DNA from: Camellia lanceoleosa | Taxonomy: Eukaryota; Streptophyta; Magnoliopsida; Ericales; Theaceae | Length of the DNA: 64,000 nucleotides | Assembly: GCA_025200525.1 (NCBI GenBank) | Contig: CM045758.1 | Location: 3,960,706 to 4,024,705, forward strand | Reading direction: 5' to 3' | Shown: positions 46,401-57,559 of the stretch, piece after piece | How the letters are laid out: each line of letters starts with the position of its first letter | Position numbering within the stretch: position 1 is the first letter of the stretch | The notes under the pieces: generated by a model | Database searches by the model: none | What the model saw: only the letters and a program-made list of their open reading frames with translations | What the model was told of the DNA's origin: nothing | Position numbers and translations under genes: made by a program

Positions 46401-47956
46401 TAAACCATCTTGCAGCAAACAATTGAAATTCACCTAACATCTACAATTATACTGGACATGTTCATTTCTTTTCATTTTGGAAATGGCTTCTCTCCTGTCT
46501 AGGTAAGAATGGGAGAGAACAGTCCAAGCAGCAAATTTGTGCCACCTCGGCATTTTTTGTAAATCAAAAGTACAGATTATCTATGCATTAAGTATTGGGT
46601 TGGATTTTTTGCTTAGATCTAGTATTGGGTTTGTAAATAGATGGACAAAATACAATCCATTAATTTACAAATAATCCCGACGTGGCGAGCATCCAATACT
46701 CGGACTCGAGGTCCAGTTCAAATGCCATGATTATGCTTTAATACTTTACAGACACTTTCTCTTTTGACTCTTAAAAACATAACTTATTTTCTATAAAATA
46801 ACACATTACAGATTGCGAAAGCAATGATTACATCTGGAAAGCTTTTGGCTGAAAGTCAGGTATCCACAGCAACTGGTGAAGAACCAAAACTGGAAGCTAG
46901 GATGCTGAAGGTAGATAATGATTCTGCAACTTTAATTGAACTTTGACTGTATGTATGCACCAAAATGGGAACTCCAAATGACTATTGTTGGTTCAACTGC
47001 AGTTTGGAGATCTTCAGGTTGAACTAACGTCAGAAAAGTCTTATATTGGCGCCGCGATTGGTTTCATTTTTGGGTAAAAATTCAATCCAGCTGTGAGTCC
47101 TCTATTTCTACTTTCATTTATAAAGGTGTTAACGAACAGTCTCTCAAAAAATGAGGGTAAGGCTGCGTATATCTTGTCCTCCTCAGACCCTGTTTTAACA
47201 GAAGTCTCGTGTGTTGAGTAGTCTTTTTCCTCTTTTTTTTGGGTATCTGAAAATTTTGTAATGCAGGATTATTTCGTGGCAATTAAGTCAAGGCATTCAA
47301 AGCATACCGGAGAGCTCGTCGCAGTATGCAAATGACAATGCTTTGCTGCTTGCCAAGGTAATATGCATATGCACAACTAAGAAGCACGGACACTTCCTAA
47401 CACATGTTGGACACACGTTCAAACATGACATATTTCTAAAATATTTTTAAATTGGGACATGCTTTAGATACTTGGAAAATTAGCATCTATCACTTAAGAC
47501 ATATGAAACACACTACTAGTTTGAATACACGCAATCCAATGAGAAAACAAAAACAATGTAAATTTAGACACATTCTCCTCTTTTAGACTCTAAATTTTAT
47601 TATTTTTTAATTAAATATTTATATATATTTGACATACAATAATTATATATCCTTATATATGACACATAATAAATATATGAAATTATATATTTTGCACGTT
47701 ATATCCTACTTTTATAAATAATAATAATAATAATAAATTTGGCTATCGTGTCACGTTACGGTACCTATGTCCATGCTTCTTCTTAACCGCACAATTATCA
47801 TCTTACCTTGTTCCCTATGATAATACTCAATGTTCCATGATGCAGTCTTTACGGGGAGCGCTACTTGCAATGTGTTACGCATCAACTGTCTTGTCCGCTT
47901 TCACTACTGTTGGACTTGTCTTTCTTGGAGGACAACTCAAGCCAAAAGAAGAGTGA
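43442..47956 (+). CDS. Uncharacterised plastid-type membrane protein, nine exons (314 aa)
   Basis: Exons 43442-43696, 43816-43875, 43997-44044, 44644-44776, 45829-45905, 46812-46910, 47003-47073, 47267-47357 and 47846-47956 join to 945 bases. The N terminus (MASILLQPPSSTLSS, Ser/Thr/Pro-rich to ~residue 50) looks like a chloroplast transit peptide. A soluble part follows (LPVDYFGQLPQDLRLDLNDA; GKRLVSAGRRFQSMGQYGQG). Two hydrophobic segments near the C terminus (~residues 237-256 and ~283-306) suggest a membrane anchor, with a short charged tail ending KPKEE. I do not recognise the family. Intron 4 appears to be GC-AG (AAATCAG|GCAAGA, close to the GC-donor consensus) and contains a hAT-like element. 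The ATG at 43442 was preferred to an in-frame upstream ATG at 43145 because the transit peptide starts there and the upstream codons are UTR-like. Confidence 0.85.
44817..45751. mobile_element. hAT-like non-autonomous element
   Basis: Left 'ACGTGGCGGAGCCAG' and right 'CTGCCTCCGCCCCTG' are inverted variants of the CAGGGGCGGAGCCAG end common in plant hAT-type elements. The flanks share only CTTA of the expected 8 bp (cttagttt / cttatgac), so the insertion is old or the left end is altered. The interior is AT-rich and non-coding. It lies in the GC-AG intron 4 of the gene at 43442-47956. Confidence 0.55.
45363..45573. mobile_element. MITE nested in the hAT-like element
   Basis: Left GGCCATGTTTGTTTGGGCGG and right CCACCCAAACAAACATGGCT are inverted over ~20 bp, with 'ggattagcattc' and 'ggactattagtcc' inside. 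Confidence 0.65.
46129..46286. mobile_element. 158-bp MITE in intron 5
   Basis: GGAGTAATGCTA and TAGCATTACTCC are perfect inverted ends. Internal 'cactaattagtg' palindromes extend the hairpin. It lies in intron 5 of the gene at 43442-47956. Confidence 0.7.
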
Positions 47957-48491
47957 AATTCTTGGAGCTTCCTTGCCTCAGTTTTGCCTGTAAATTCTAA
48001 TACTAAGTTATACCAAAGAAGAGATACAATAATGACAATGAAAATGAAAGATCTCCGTTAACTGCTCCTCAATTCTATGAGCGATATCACTTTTGAGCCT
48101 TCACTCTGTAAATTTTATCCTTCATAACTCAACTAGTGATTGGCATTGTATTTTTTATCTTAGCTGCGCCTGATGATGTTCTGATTGGCAAATATGTTTT
48201 TTTTTATCAATTTTGGAACTACATGACCTCTCTCTCTCTCTCATTGTGATAAGGCATACTCGCGCAAGAACACAAAAGGTGATTTAATGCCAAAGAACTC
48301 TCGAGTTTGCATTATATAAAAAGTTGTTGCCAGGAACTAGAAAGTAAATATATATATATATATATCATAATTTGGCAAACAAAATTATCACGAGATTACA
48401 TTTATTATTTGCTGAATAATAATGTTACAAAGAGGCTTACAAGAAAATTTGATTAATAATAATGTTACAAAGAAGTACTTAAACAGAACCA

Positions 48492-51400
48492 TCATGCTTT
48501 TTTCAATTCATTCTCTCTTTCTTGATGAGTTATAGAGATCTTATTTGATGATGAAGAAGATTCACCAAGAAACTCCGATCTCAACTGCATCAGCAACCTC
48601 CCTAGATAGTTTAGGCCTTCACCCTCCCGACCTCCTCCCCAAAAGAGATCATGCGGCGACGCTTCAACAAGAACGGACCCTGCTGTGGAGAGCAGCATAG
48701 AGTTTAAATGAGGGTAGATGGAAAATTTACATTTCAATGCCTTGTACATAACATCGATCTTGACAGATTCCCAATCAGATCTTACCTGCATTTCACAAGA
48801 AATTGCAATAAATTGAATTTAACTCGACTGTGCACCGTAAAGGCAAAGAAATAAAGAAATTTAGTCAACACTCCATTGGTCTCTATTTGTTAACAAACAA
48901 ATACCGGTGTGAACTATATCCAAAGTATTTTGCATACTAGATATGTATTTCGTCTATACCAGTACTCATATGACAATATTTTTGGATCACCCATGCTTCA
49001 TATAGCATCATAGTTATCCGTACATACCAGATCAGGGTGCTGCCTCTGCATTGTCCTTCCCATTCGTGCTGCTTCCTCAGGACTCTTAGCAGATCTTATG
49101 TCTTCCACACAATTCCTGGCTACAGGATCATTCACCCCCACAAACTTGTGAGCCTGCATTTGAAGCAAAAAAAAATATATACATTATAACCACTAAAGTT
49201 GCAAACAGACAAATATAATTTCTAGAAATAGTGAGTGACCTGATAATAATGCTCCACACTCGGCCAGGTTAGATAATTGCCACTTTCACAGGGCATTTGA
49301 ATTGCATGAGGAGAGAAGTTTGAAAAGGCTCCATAAGGATCCCATGTCTTGTAAAAGAATATGATGCTTGATTCATAAGCGGTAACTGAAGGATCAATTG
49401 CAGAAGTTTCCTCCACTGATGGAATAACAGGTGTTAGGTCTGGAACGGGATGAAGAAATCCACTTATAAGCATGTCCGGTCCAATCTGCAGTTCACGTGT
49501 CACAGGTAAGAAACAACACAACCTGAAAAGGTGGACAAAACATATTCAGAAACCTAGCAACTTTTTTCATAAGAAACTTCAGAAAATATAAGTTTTCAAA
49601 CTTTTACTTGGATATAAATATATATAGTGTTGTACAAAAGTACTTTTTGAAAACTAGTTCAAACTCTGAATGAGTAAATTGAAAAAATGGGTTGACATTG
49701 AACGTAATAGATTTTGAATCTCCTGATTTCAGGTGAGGTGGTTTCATGTTTCAAAATCAAAAGGAATGACTAAATTAAAATTTTCACATTCATTACAAGA
49801 GATGGGGGGAGGAAGTGCCAATACAAAGAGAAACCAAATGACTAATGTTCATAAACTTTACCATTTCAAACCATTCATGACATTGTCAAGATATTGCTAG
49901 GCCAAAAAACATATCATTACTAATAAACAAAAAGGAAAAAGAAAAAAGAAAAAAAGAAGAAGAAGAACCTGCTCATAGCAAACATCAATTAATTCCAAAG
50001 CTTGTGTCATCTCAACCATCCCAAGTTCACCAACTGGAGAGGGTGCATTCTTTCCACCAATAATTTTAGGAGCAACAAATGCATACACCTGCATCAAGTC
50101 AAATCTATATGAGAAAAGCCATTATGCCAGCAAAAATTACATAACAACAGAAAAAGGATGCAACTTTTAGATAGACCTTTCCTCAGTAACTTTTATATAG
50201 ATCCATTATCCATGTTTAATTTATTTGAATAAAATTATTGCTGTAGCAACTTAGCCAAGAAGAACTATCAAGACAGACCAGAGTCATTAAACCATGTCAA
50301 GGAATTGAAAACATGTAGACTAAAAGTAACAAATATTCTGCTAAGACATGCATATTGGAGAGAAATAAACAGTTAAAAGTTTTAAAGAAAATTACAAGAG
50401 AAGCAACTAGCCTTATGATACTACAAGAATCAAATTTTCTTAGACACGCAGAACATGGAAAAGAATAGGGAATCTGGGATTGTTAGCCCACCAAGGAACT
50501 TCTCACCAAAAACTACATTATATTATATAGGGTTTCAAGTCTAAGTTGAGTTTGCTCAATTTGTCAATTGAAATTTGCAGAAGATTGAACAACTGTATCA
50601 AGAAATGTGGTATCTATTTAACAATAAAATAACACGAACCTTGTGTATAACACCAGATGAAATAGCAGAAGCAGCTAATGTCCCCCCACACTCCCACAGA
50701 ATTGAAAGGTAACCACGATCATACAAGTATTCCATTACATCTTTAGGATTTAAGATGTCAAACTCCACTACTTCAACACCTTTAGATGCAAGAAACTTCT
50801 GAAAACTCTTTCTAGCACCTCTTTGTGTGGCAACAATGGTAGGTACATCAGCAGTATCCCAAAGATTTGCTTCCTCAGGCAGATTGAGCGTTTGTGACAA
50901 AACAATCCGCATGGGCACATGGCCACCTCCATGTCTTGCAGTTAATTGTGGATCTGTATTTTAAAGCAGAATTAGAACAGCATGTAAAAATATTATTTTG
51001 GCCACTCCAGCAACTTGAACATAGCAGGTAATGAAGATCCATACTATCCCTGCGTACGGTATTTCCTCCAACAATAATAGCATCACTTCTACCCCGTAAT
51101 TCAAAAACTCGACTTCTTGACTTTTTGCTGCTTATCCACCATGCATGTCCACTACTGGCTGCAATTTTTCCTGCCAGCAATCATACAAGATCATCAGCAG
51201 CAATTCCTAGTTATTAAAAACTTGTTGGCCTCAACAAGTAACTAAAGATCATTCAGATTCATGACTGTTAAAAAAAACATGGAAACCAGTTAAATATTCT
51301 TCTAAAAATGTAATGCTCACCATCAAGGGTCATTGCATACTTGAGAACAGCGAATGGAACTCGAGAGGCAGCTCTGTACAGCAAAGGAGCATTGACCAAG

Positions 51401-53387
51401 AGGCAGGATTTCAGAGCTTCCTAAAATACAGAATCTAAACCTTTAGAGAAAAACACAATGAGCAATTTTATAACACACAAACTCTATACCAAGGGAGAAA
51501 TAGCACTAAAAAAAGCAAAATTTAGCCAACAAGCTTTGCCCAATGGAAATGCACACATGACACAGTAGGTTGTTGGAGTGTTTTCACAGCAATGGCAATA
51601 GGGAGTCACCTCTGATGGTGGAACTTACTGTACTATTTCATAAATTGTACCTTCATAGAAACCATCCGTTAGAACATATTTTGGTCTTTCTTGATTTATA
51701 TACTCATCATCAACCCACCGCTCCTACCAACTCTTACTTTCTCATAAGCAAAAAGGGTTACAAATGGATTTTTATTTAACAAAATCAGGAAGGCACTTTG
51801 CTGACTTGCTATATTATTTAAAATGGGTAATATCGGTGATAAAATTCATACAAAAGATAATCCTGTGGAAACCATAACTTTTTTTTCTTTTTCTTTTTTT
51901 AAAATTTTATAACCAGCCATACATAAAGTTGAATATATACCTCAATGAGCAAAAGAATTAAAAATAATATACCTCAATTGTTTTACTTTGTAAATCCTCC
52001 CCAAGAACATCAACTTGCAGTTCTTCACTTCTCAATGCACGAATAGCATTGCCTCGAAGATGTTGCAAAGGATGCCTGATGCCAACAACAACTCTAGTAA
52101 TCCCTGCCTAATGTACAGAACATCAGTTACATGTAGACCTTGTCTCCTATTGCAAGTATTCACTAACAAAAGTAGAAAAGCGCAACAATCACTATATTTC
52201 CAGTGCACATGTAAACCCAATCAGTTTTGAAGTTTTTCCACACTTTCTTTCCTTTTTTATTTTTTTTATTTTTTAATTTTGGTTTTTTCAAAAACACCCA
52301 TTATTCAACAATGCTACATCCCCTAATTTACCACCCCTTATGATGTGGCATTGAGAGAATGTTTAACAAATCAAAATTTGACAAAATTGTCAGACACATC
52401 ATTAGGGATGGTTTTTTGGGTTGATAAATTAAGTGTCTCAAGCATTTTTCTATTGCTAACTGCTCTACAAAATAACTGCTAACAGACCCATCTTCCTCAT
52501 TCATCAAATCACCAACAAATTTAGATGTAAAATTGCAAACACATCACATCACATCACATAGATAGTACATATCTGCACTATCTAGTATCTATACTGTTAT
52601 CTACTCTATTCTATTATATAAAACGTATACCGGATTTGGTGTGAACCCTGTCAAGTTTTTTACTTTTCCACAAATGCCCAAGTAACGGTCACATTTAATA
52701 ACTGTTAAAATAATTTTTCTTCCAAAATTGTTAATCAGTTTTTCTCAACCCTCAAATCATATAAAATTACAAATGCATCGCGGCACCCACTGCTAGTGTA
52801 CACTAACCATACCATTATATAAAACATGGTGTGAACTGTCACACTGATTTCCATTCCCAAATCATCCCTGTACAATTTACTCTATATAACAACCTCAGCT
52901 TTTGATTTTTCAATTTCATTTATTTGTCCCCTTTCTTCCACATTCAACTGATTGATTTTCATAGTACACAGCAGAGCCTAGTATATATATATACATATAT
53001 AGCAGAGAAGAAAGAAAAAGAGGTGAATTTTGTTCAAACCTGAACGAGAACAGAGACAGCAGCGCGGTCGCCGTAGCAGTCACCAGGCTCCATGTTGAGA
53101 TAGGCGGTGGCGCCCTTGCACTGCTCGGCGGCGGCGGCCACCGCCAGAACCTCAGCGGGCTTGGTGCCCTGAGCATAGAGGTATCCCTCACCGGCAACCT
53201 TCCCGGCGGCGGAGACGATGACGCAGCCGAAGTTAGGGTGGGGGGACGTGAATCCGGCGGACTTGTCGGCGATCTCGGCGGCGCGTCGGATATAGGAAGC
53301 ATCGAGCGAATGAGAGTTGATGTTGTTGTTGTTGTGGTTGGCCTTGCAGAAAATTGGAGTCACCAAGGCTCCTAGTGAGAACCCCAT
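48492..53387 (-). CDS. PYRR: Riboflavin biosynthesis reductase PYRR with C-terminal N-glycosidase domain (602 aa)
   Basis: Exons 53387-53040, 52107-51973, 51420-51321, 51170-51045, 50953-50640, 50088-49969, 49485-49240, 49153-49028 and 48785-48492 join to 1809 bases. A short plastid-type leader is followed by a deaminase-like domain (to ~175) that has lost its zinc site: PAE replaces HAE, and MEPGDCYGDRAAV lacks both later cysteines. The reductase domain (~185-400) carries KYAMTLDGKIAASSG, GGNTVRRDNPQLTAR and ILWECGGTLAASAI, and reduces the ribosyl side chain of the pyrimidinone intermediate in plastid riboflavin synthesis. From ~420 a YbiA/DUF1768-like domain follows (IIFFYKTWDPYGAFSNFSPH, WPSVEHYYQAHKF, HDLFWGGGREGEG), known in plants to hydrolyse damaged early flavin intermediates. 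This layout and length match plant PYRR. It converges on the gene ending at 47956. Confidence 0.94.
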
Positions 53388-53506
53388 TGCTGTACAGAGG
53401 AGCTCTCTCTGTACGTTCGATTGATAGATAGATAGATTGATAGAGACAGAGAGATGGATATATAAAAATAAAAAATAAAAAATAAAAAGCTTTTGGAAAA
53501 TGTAGG

Positions 53507-53790
53507 GTTTGTTTGGTTTGTTTTTAGAAAAAATTTTGAAAAAAATTCCCTATAAACAAATTTTTAAGAGTAATCAAATTAAATAAATTTTTTCAAAAAA
53601 AATTTCAAAATTTTATTTGGTTATTTACTTTCCAAAATCACTCTCTCTTATATACACATTAAATCAATCACTTTTTTTATCTTTCCCTAAAATAATTTTT
53701 CAAAATATTTCTGAAAAAAGGCAAACCAAATAAGTTTTTAAACTTTTTATCTCAAAAGCTATTCTACAAACACAAACCAAACACACTCGT
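53507..53790. mobile_element. MITE with GGGTTTGTTTGGTTTGT ends
   Basis: Left GGTTTGTTTGGTTTGT and right ACAAACACAAACCAAACA are inverted. The interior is T-rich then A-rich, as in foldback MITEs. It lies just upstream of PYRR. Confidence 0.5.
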
Positions 53791-54493
53791 AATTTTCAAA
53801 AAGACAAAAATATTATGTAATAAAAGGGAGTTTAAAGATGTGAGTTCAATATAAATTATGAATACACATTTATTTAAAATATATATTTTATTATGTGATT
53901 TTAAAAATTATATATATTTTAATTGTTAGAATTTGTCATTTAATAAAAATTAACAGAAAATTATTTAATTTGTGAGAATTTGTCATTTGATCGTCAGAAA
54001 TTGTCATTTGTTAATTTGTCATCTAATAAATTAATTAATGAAAATAATTATTTGTTATGTGATTAAAAAATTTAAAGAATGAGATGTAATTTTTAAAATT
54101 ATAAAAACAATTAGCATTTTAAGTAAATTTAAAAATTATATTTATGATTTATCTTAAATTATAAGATCCATAAAATGAAAATAATTTCAAAAATTTCAAA
54201 AAAAGTGGCTTTAAAAAATTTTTAAATTTTAAATCTTAAATATTAAGTCCACACTTAACTCAATAAATTTGATTTATTTATTTTTGTCCTAAATAGATAT
54301 TAAATTATCTATATTCCTTTATTTATTATTTGAATTAAAAACATTAACAAAAGGGGATTCGGTCCACTGATCCAAATTTCAATTTCTTTTAGCGTAAAAT
54401 TATTATATTCATAAGAAAATGTGTTAGTAAAATGACTAAAATATGTGTTAGTAAAATGACTAAAATACTCATATATACATACGAGCCGTGATT
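53791..54493. other. AT-rich intergenic DNA
   Basis: Very AT-rich, no gene or terminal repeats recognised. Confidence 0.5.
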
Positions 54494-54953
54494 GGGAGCT
54501 CGAATCCGAGCTCCCCGAATGCCCCGAATCCATTTCAGAAGGAAGAAGAAGACGGAGGGGGAGGAGAGGAGGAGGAGGGAGAGGGGGAGGGGGAGGGGGA
54601 GGGAAGGACTGGAGGGGGCCCTAAAAATGGAGGAAGAAGACGAGGCGATCGGCCATGGTAGAGGCGATCGGCGAGGAGACGAGGCGATCGGCCATGGTAG
54701 AGGCGATCGGCGATGAGACAAGCAGAGGAGACGACGAGACGACAGAGGCGACGCCGGCGAGGAGAGGAGACGACGATCGGCGACGGATCGGCGATCGGCG
54801 GCGGAGGACTCCCTCTCCCTCCCTCTCTCCCTCTCCCTCACCGTTTCAGAGTTGCAGACGAGGAAGAAGAAGAAAAAAAAAAAAAAAAAAAAAGAAGTGA
54901 AACGACGTCGTTTCACGTATTCGGGGGATTCGGGGAGTAGTTTTTCGAGCTAC
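54494..54953. mobile_element. GC-rich insert with ~35-bp inverted ends
   Basis: Left 'GGGAGCTCGAATCC...CCCCGAATGCCCCGAATCC' and right 'ATTCGGGGGATTCGGGGAG...TCGAGCTAC' are imperfect inverted repeats. The interior is purine-rich on the plus strand, with tandem 'gaggcgatcggccatggtaga' and 'gaggcgatcggcgaggagac' units (54634-54720), then 'ggagacgacgag' and '(ccctct)n' runs. GC content is far above its surroundings. Frames cross it on both strands, but all are low-complexity. Confidence 0.6.
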
Positions 54954-55059
54954 AAAACATTTTTGTATACATTATAAGCGTTTCTCTCTCCTTCAAAACT
55001 CTGTTTCTCACTCTGCAACAAACGAACCCCCCCGGGGGCCAATTTCCCTCTTTGTGGCA

Positions 55060-55680
55060 TTTTGAATATTTTAGTTCCACTTTAAGGTATTTTTTTAACT
55101 TTATTTCCTATATAGGATAAAACGGTTTTTATAATGCCGTTTTCTAGAAAACGGTTTTTAAAAAACCGTATTTTTCGATTAAAATAATAATAAAATTTGA
55201 AAATGGAAACTGGCTTTTCTAAAGCCGTTTTTAATTAAGTTTTTAATTAATTCTAAATTAATTAAAAACGGTTTTCGTAAAACCGTTTTCACATTAATTT
55301 TTTTTTTTTTATATTTTCAACATAAATATTTTTTGACCAAAAATATTTTTAAATTTTTTTTTTTTTTAAAAACGGTTTTACAAAAGTCTTTTTTTAACCA
55401 AAAATATTTTTAATTAAAAACGGTTTTAGAAAAGCCGTTTTAGAAAACGGTTTTCGTAAAACCAGTTTTACATTAATTTTTAATTTTTTTTTAATTTATA
55501 TTTTCAACTTAAATATTTTTTACCAAAAAATATTTTTAATAAAAAGCGGTTTTAAAAAAGTCGTTTTTACATTAATTTTTTTAAATTTATATTTTCAACA
55601 TAAATATTTTTTGACCACAAATATTAAAAATAAAAAATGGTTTTAGAAATTTTTTTTTTTAAATTATTTATTCTCATGTG
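55060..55680. repeat. Cluster of AAACGGTTTT-type palindromes
   Basis: The words 'aaaacggtttt', 'aaaaccgttttt' and 'aaaagccgttttta' recur about fifteen times in both orientations, with 'tatattttcaacataaatattttttgacc' blocks repeated at ~55311, ~55501 and ~55590. Non-coding. It could be the subterminal region of a DNA transposon. Confidence 0.55.
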
Positions 55681-56856
55681 GGAAGGTTGGACTTGGGAAT
55701 CAAAAGATGAGTAAGAGAGCAGCAATTTCAATGCATTCAAAGATGGGTTTCTTTAGAAAATTATAGCATAAATAAAAATAAAAATTAAAACGTAATGCTT
55801 GCTTTGAGTTTTCTAAAACATTTTTTAGAAAATTGTATTTTCTTATTTTTCGTATTTTTTTGTTTTTGTAATATTTTAAGTTTTTAAACATACCTAGCAT
55901 AAATACACTAAATACCAAAAATACAAACAAAAAAAAGAAAAGAAAATTCATTACATTTTTTATATTTTTGTGTATTTATTAATTTTTGAAAATATTTTTT
56001 TACAAATATTTTACTTTTTAAACACATCTAAGTAAAATGCATCTAAAAAAGTTTTAAAAAAAAAAATGCTTAAAATTTTAAAAATATTCACTAAAAACAA
56101 AAAACTCAGTTTTCAAAAAACTTAATTCAGAAAACTGAAACCTAGGGCTTTTTTGGTTTGTATCTCAAGATATAATTTTTGAGAAATTTTTTAAATTTTT
56201 TTTGTAGTTCAAATTTTTTGAAAAAAAAATTCCAAAGCACTTTTCAAAAATTTCCAAAATTTCAAAGTGTTTACAAAACCCACCCTAGAGTGGGATTAAA
56301 TATTTTATGTTTTAAATATTTATTTATTTTTTTAATGTGCACTATATTTTGGGGCTTTTTTCATATTAAGCCAAATTATCATCTTAATTCCCAAACTAGG
56401 CCTAGTTTGGACAGAATTCCCAAACTAGGCTAAAGCGCTATTACAAAACACGCTTTCACTGTTTGGGGCCGAAAATTTGATGAATATTGAAAGCGCTATT
56501 AGAAATCACGCTTTTAATTAAGAAATCACACTTTTAATTAAGAAGTCACTAATTTACTAAATACTCATACAGGCATGAAAACAACATAACTGAAACTGCA
56601 AATGTAACAGTTTTCAGTTACATAGGTAGTACAGACATAAATCTCCCACAAAAATACATTCTGGATACCATGAACTGAACACACAATACATACATCCTAG
56701 ACACCCTGAACTGAACACATAATACATAAACATAATAGTTAGACAGACAAATATTAGGTAGACAATCTGACAAACTCATTACGGAAACACTTAGTATAAC
56801 ACAGACATTACATATTAATGCAAGTTGTTATATTGTCGAAGTATAGACATTAACAC
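55681..56856. other. AT-rich intergenic DNA
   Basis: No gene. A MITE-like 'tttggtttgtatctcaagata' segment at ~56150-56290 resembles the element at 53507. Short direct repeats of 'aagcgctattagaaatcacgctttt' lie at 56433-56530. Tandem 'catgaactgaacacacaatacata' units at 56668-56730 are possibly 3' flank of the ORF that follows. Confidence 0.45.
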
Positions 56857-57465
56857 CTAATTCGCGCTTAAATCGGCAGGTGGCTCAGAGTCTGAACAAT
56901 CCGAAAGCTCAGCGTCAGAGACAAGTTCAGGATCCTCCATGATACCCTTGATAGCCGCAACATTTGGTTCTGTTCTATTCTTCTGGGCATCCTTCTTAAC
57001 TATGTGTAGCTGCATATCGCGGGCTAACCTACGACCCATTTGAGAAATCTCACGTTGCAGTCTTTCACATAGTCGATCAACATTATCAGGATCTTCCTTT
57101 TGGATCTCAACAGAACGTGCTTTTGGCACCTTCAGTCGATTTTCCCGACATAATCTTTCCATTTGCACTCGCTCTATAAATAGTGCGGGCCACTTCAGAA
57201 GTCTAGCATTTGCTAAACCATATCCTGTTTGATTATCTGATGGCTCCTCCACCAAACCACATGGATCTCGATAGTACTTGGGCATGACAAAATGTCGCTT
57301 CCCAAACCTATCATGATAAGCACAAGATGCATCTAACGAAGCAAATGGTGTTTCATCTTCAGCATCACCACTTCCCCTTCCCCCTCCTCATCGTGAACTA
57401 TCACCCCTTTGCAAGTTCCTACCACCTCTGCGATTCCCACTCCCTCCTATGAACCATGTAGCCAT
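56857..57465 (-). pseudogene. Unknown ORF family, copy A (203 codons, one in-frame TGA)
   Basis: From ATG at 57465 the frame starts MATWFIGGSGNRRGGRNLQR, is interrupted by one TGA (about 57391-57393), then continues through DASCAYHDRFGKRHFVMPKY to a stop at 56857. Visible features: a Gly/Arg-rich N terminus, a central region with VQMERLCRENRLKVPKA and LCERLQREISQMGRRLARD (helical, basic), and an acidic tail SDAELSDCSDSEPPADLSAN. I do not recognise a domain. A similar central block is found in the ORF at 62085-62399. The ~195-bp tandem array lies immediately upstream. It may be a gene of an unknown mobile element or a decaying plant-specific gene. Confidence 0.5.
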
Positions 57466-57559
57466 GCTAATTTTTTAAAACAAATGAATGATAATTTCGT
57501 AGGGCGAAACAAGTTGCAAGGTTCTGTCTTCACCTTTAGTCGTTTATATAGTTGGTTAT

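Noticed and set aside
54389..54916. 175-codon minus-strand frame and overlapping plus-strand frames
   Set aside because: Low-complexity Phe, Ser, Leu, Pro and Arg runs caused by homopolymers and purine tracts in the GC-rich insert.
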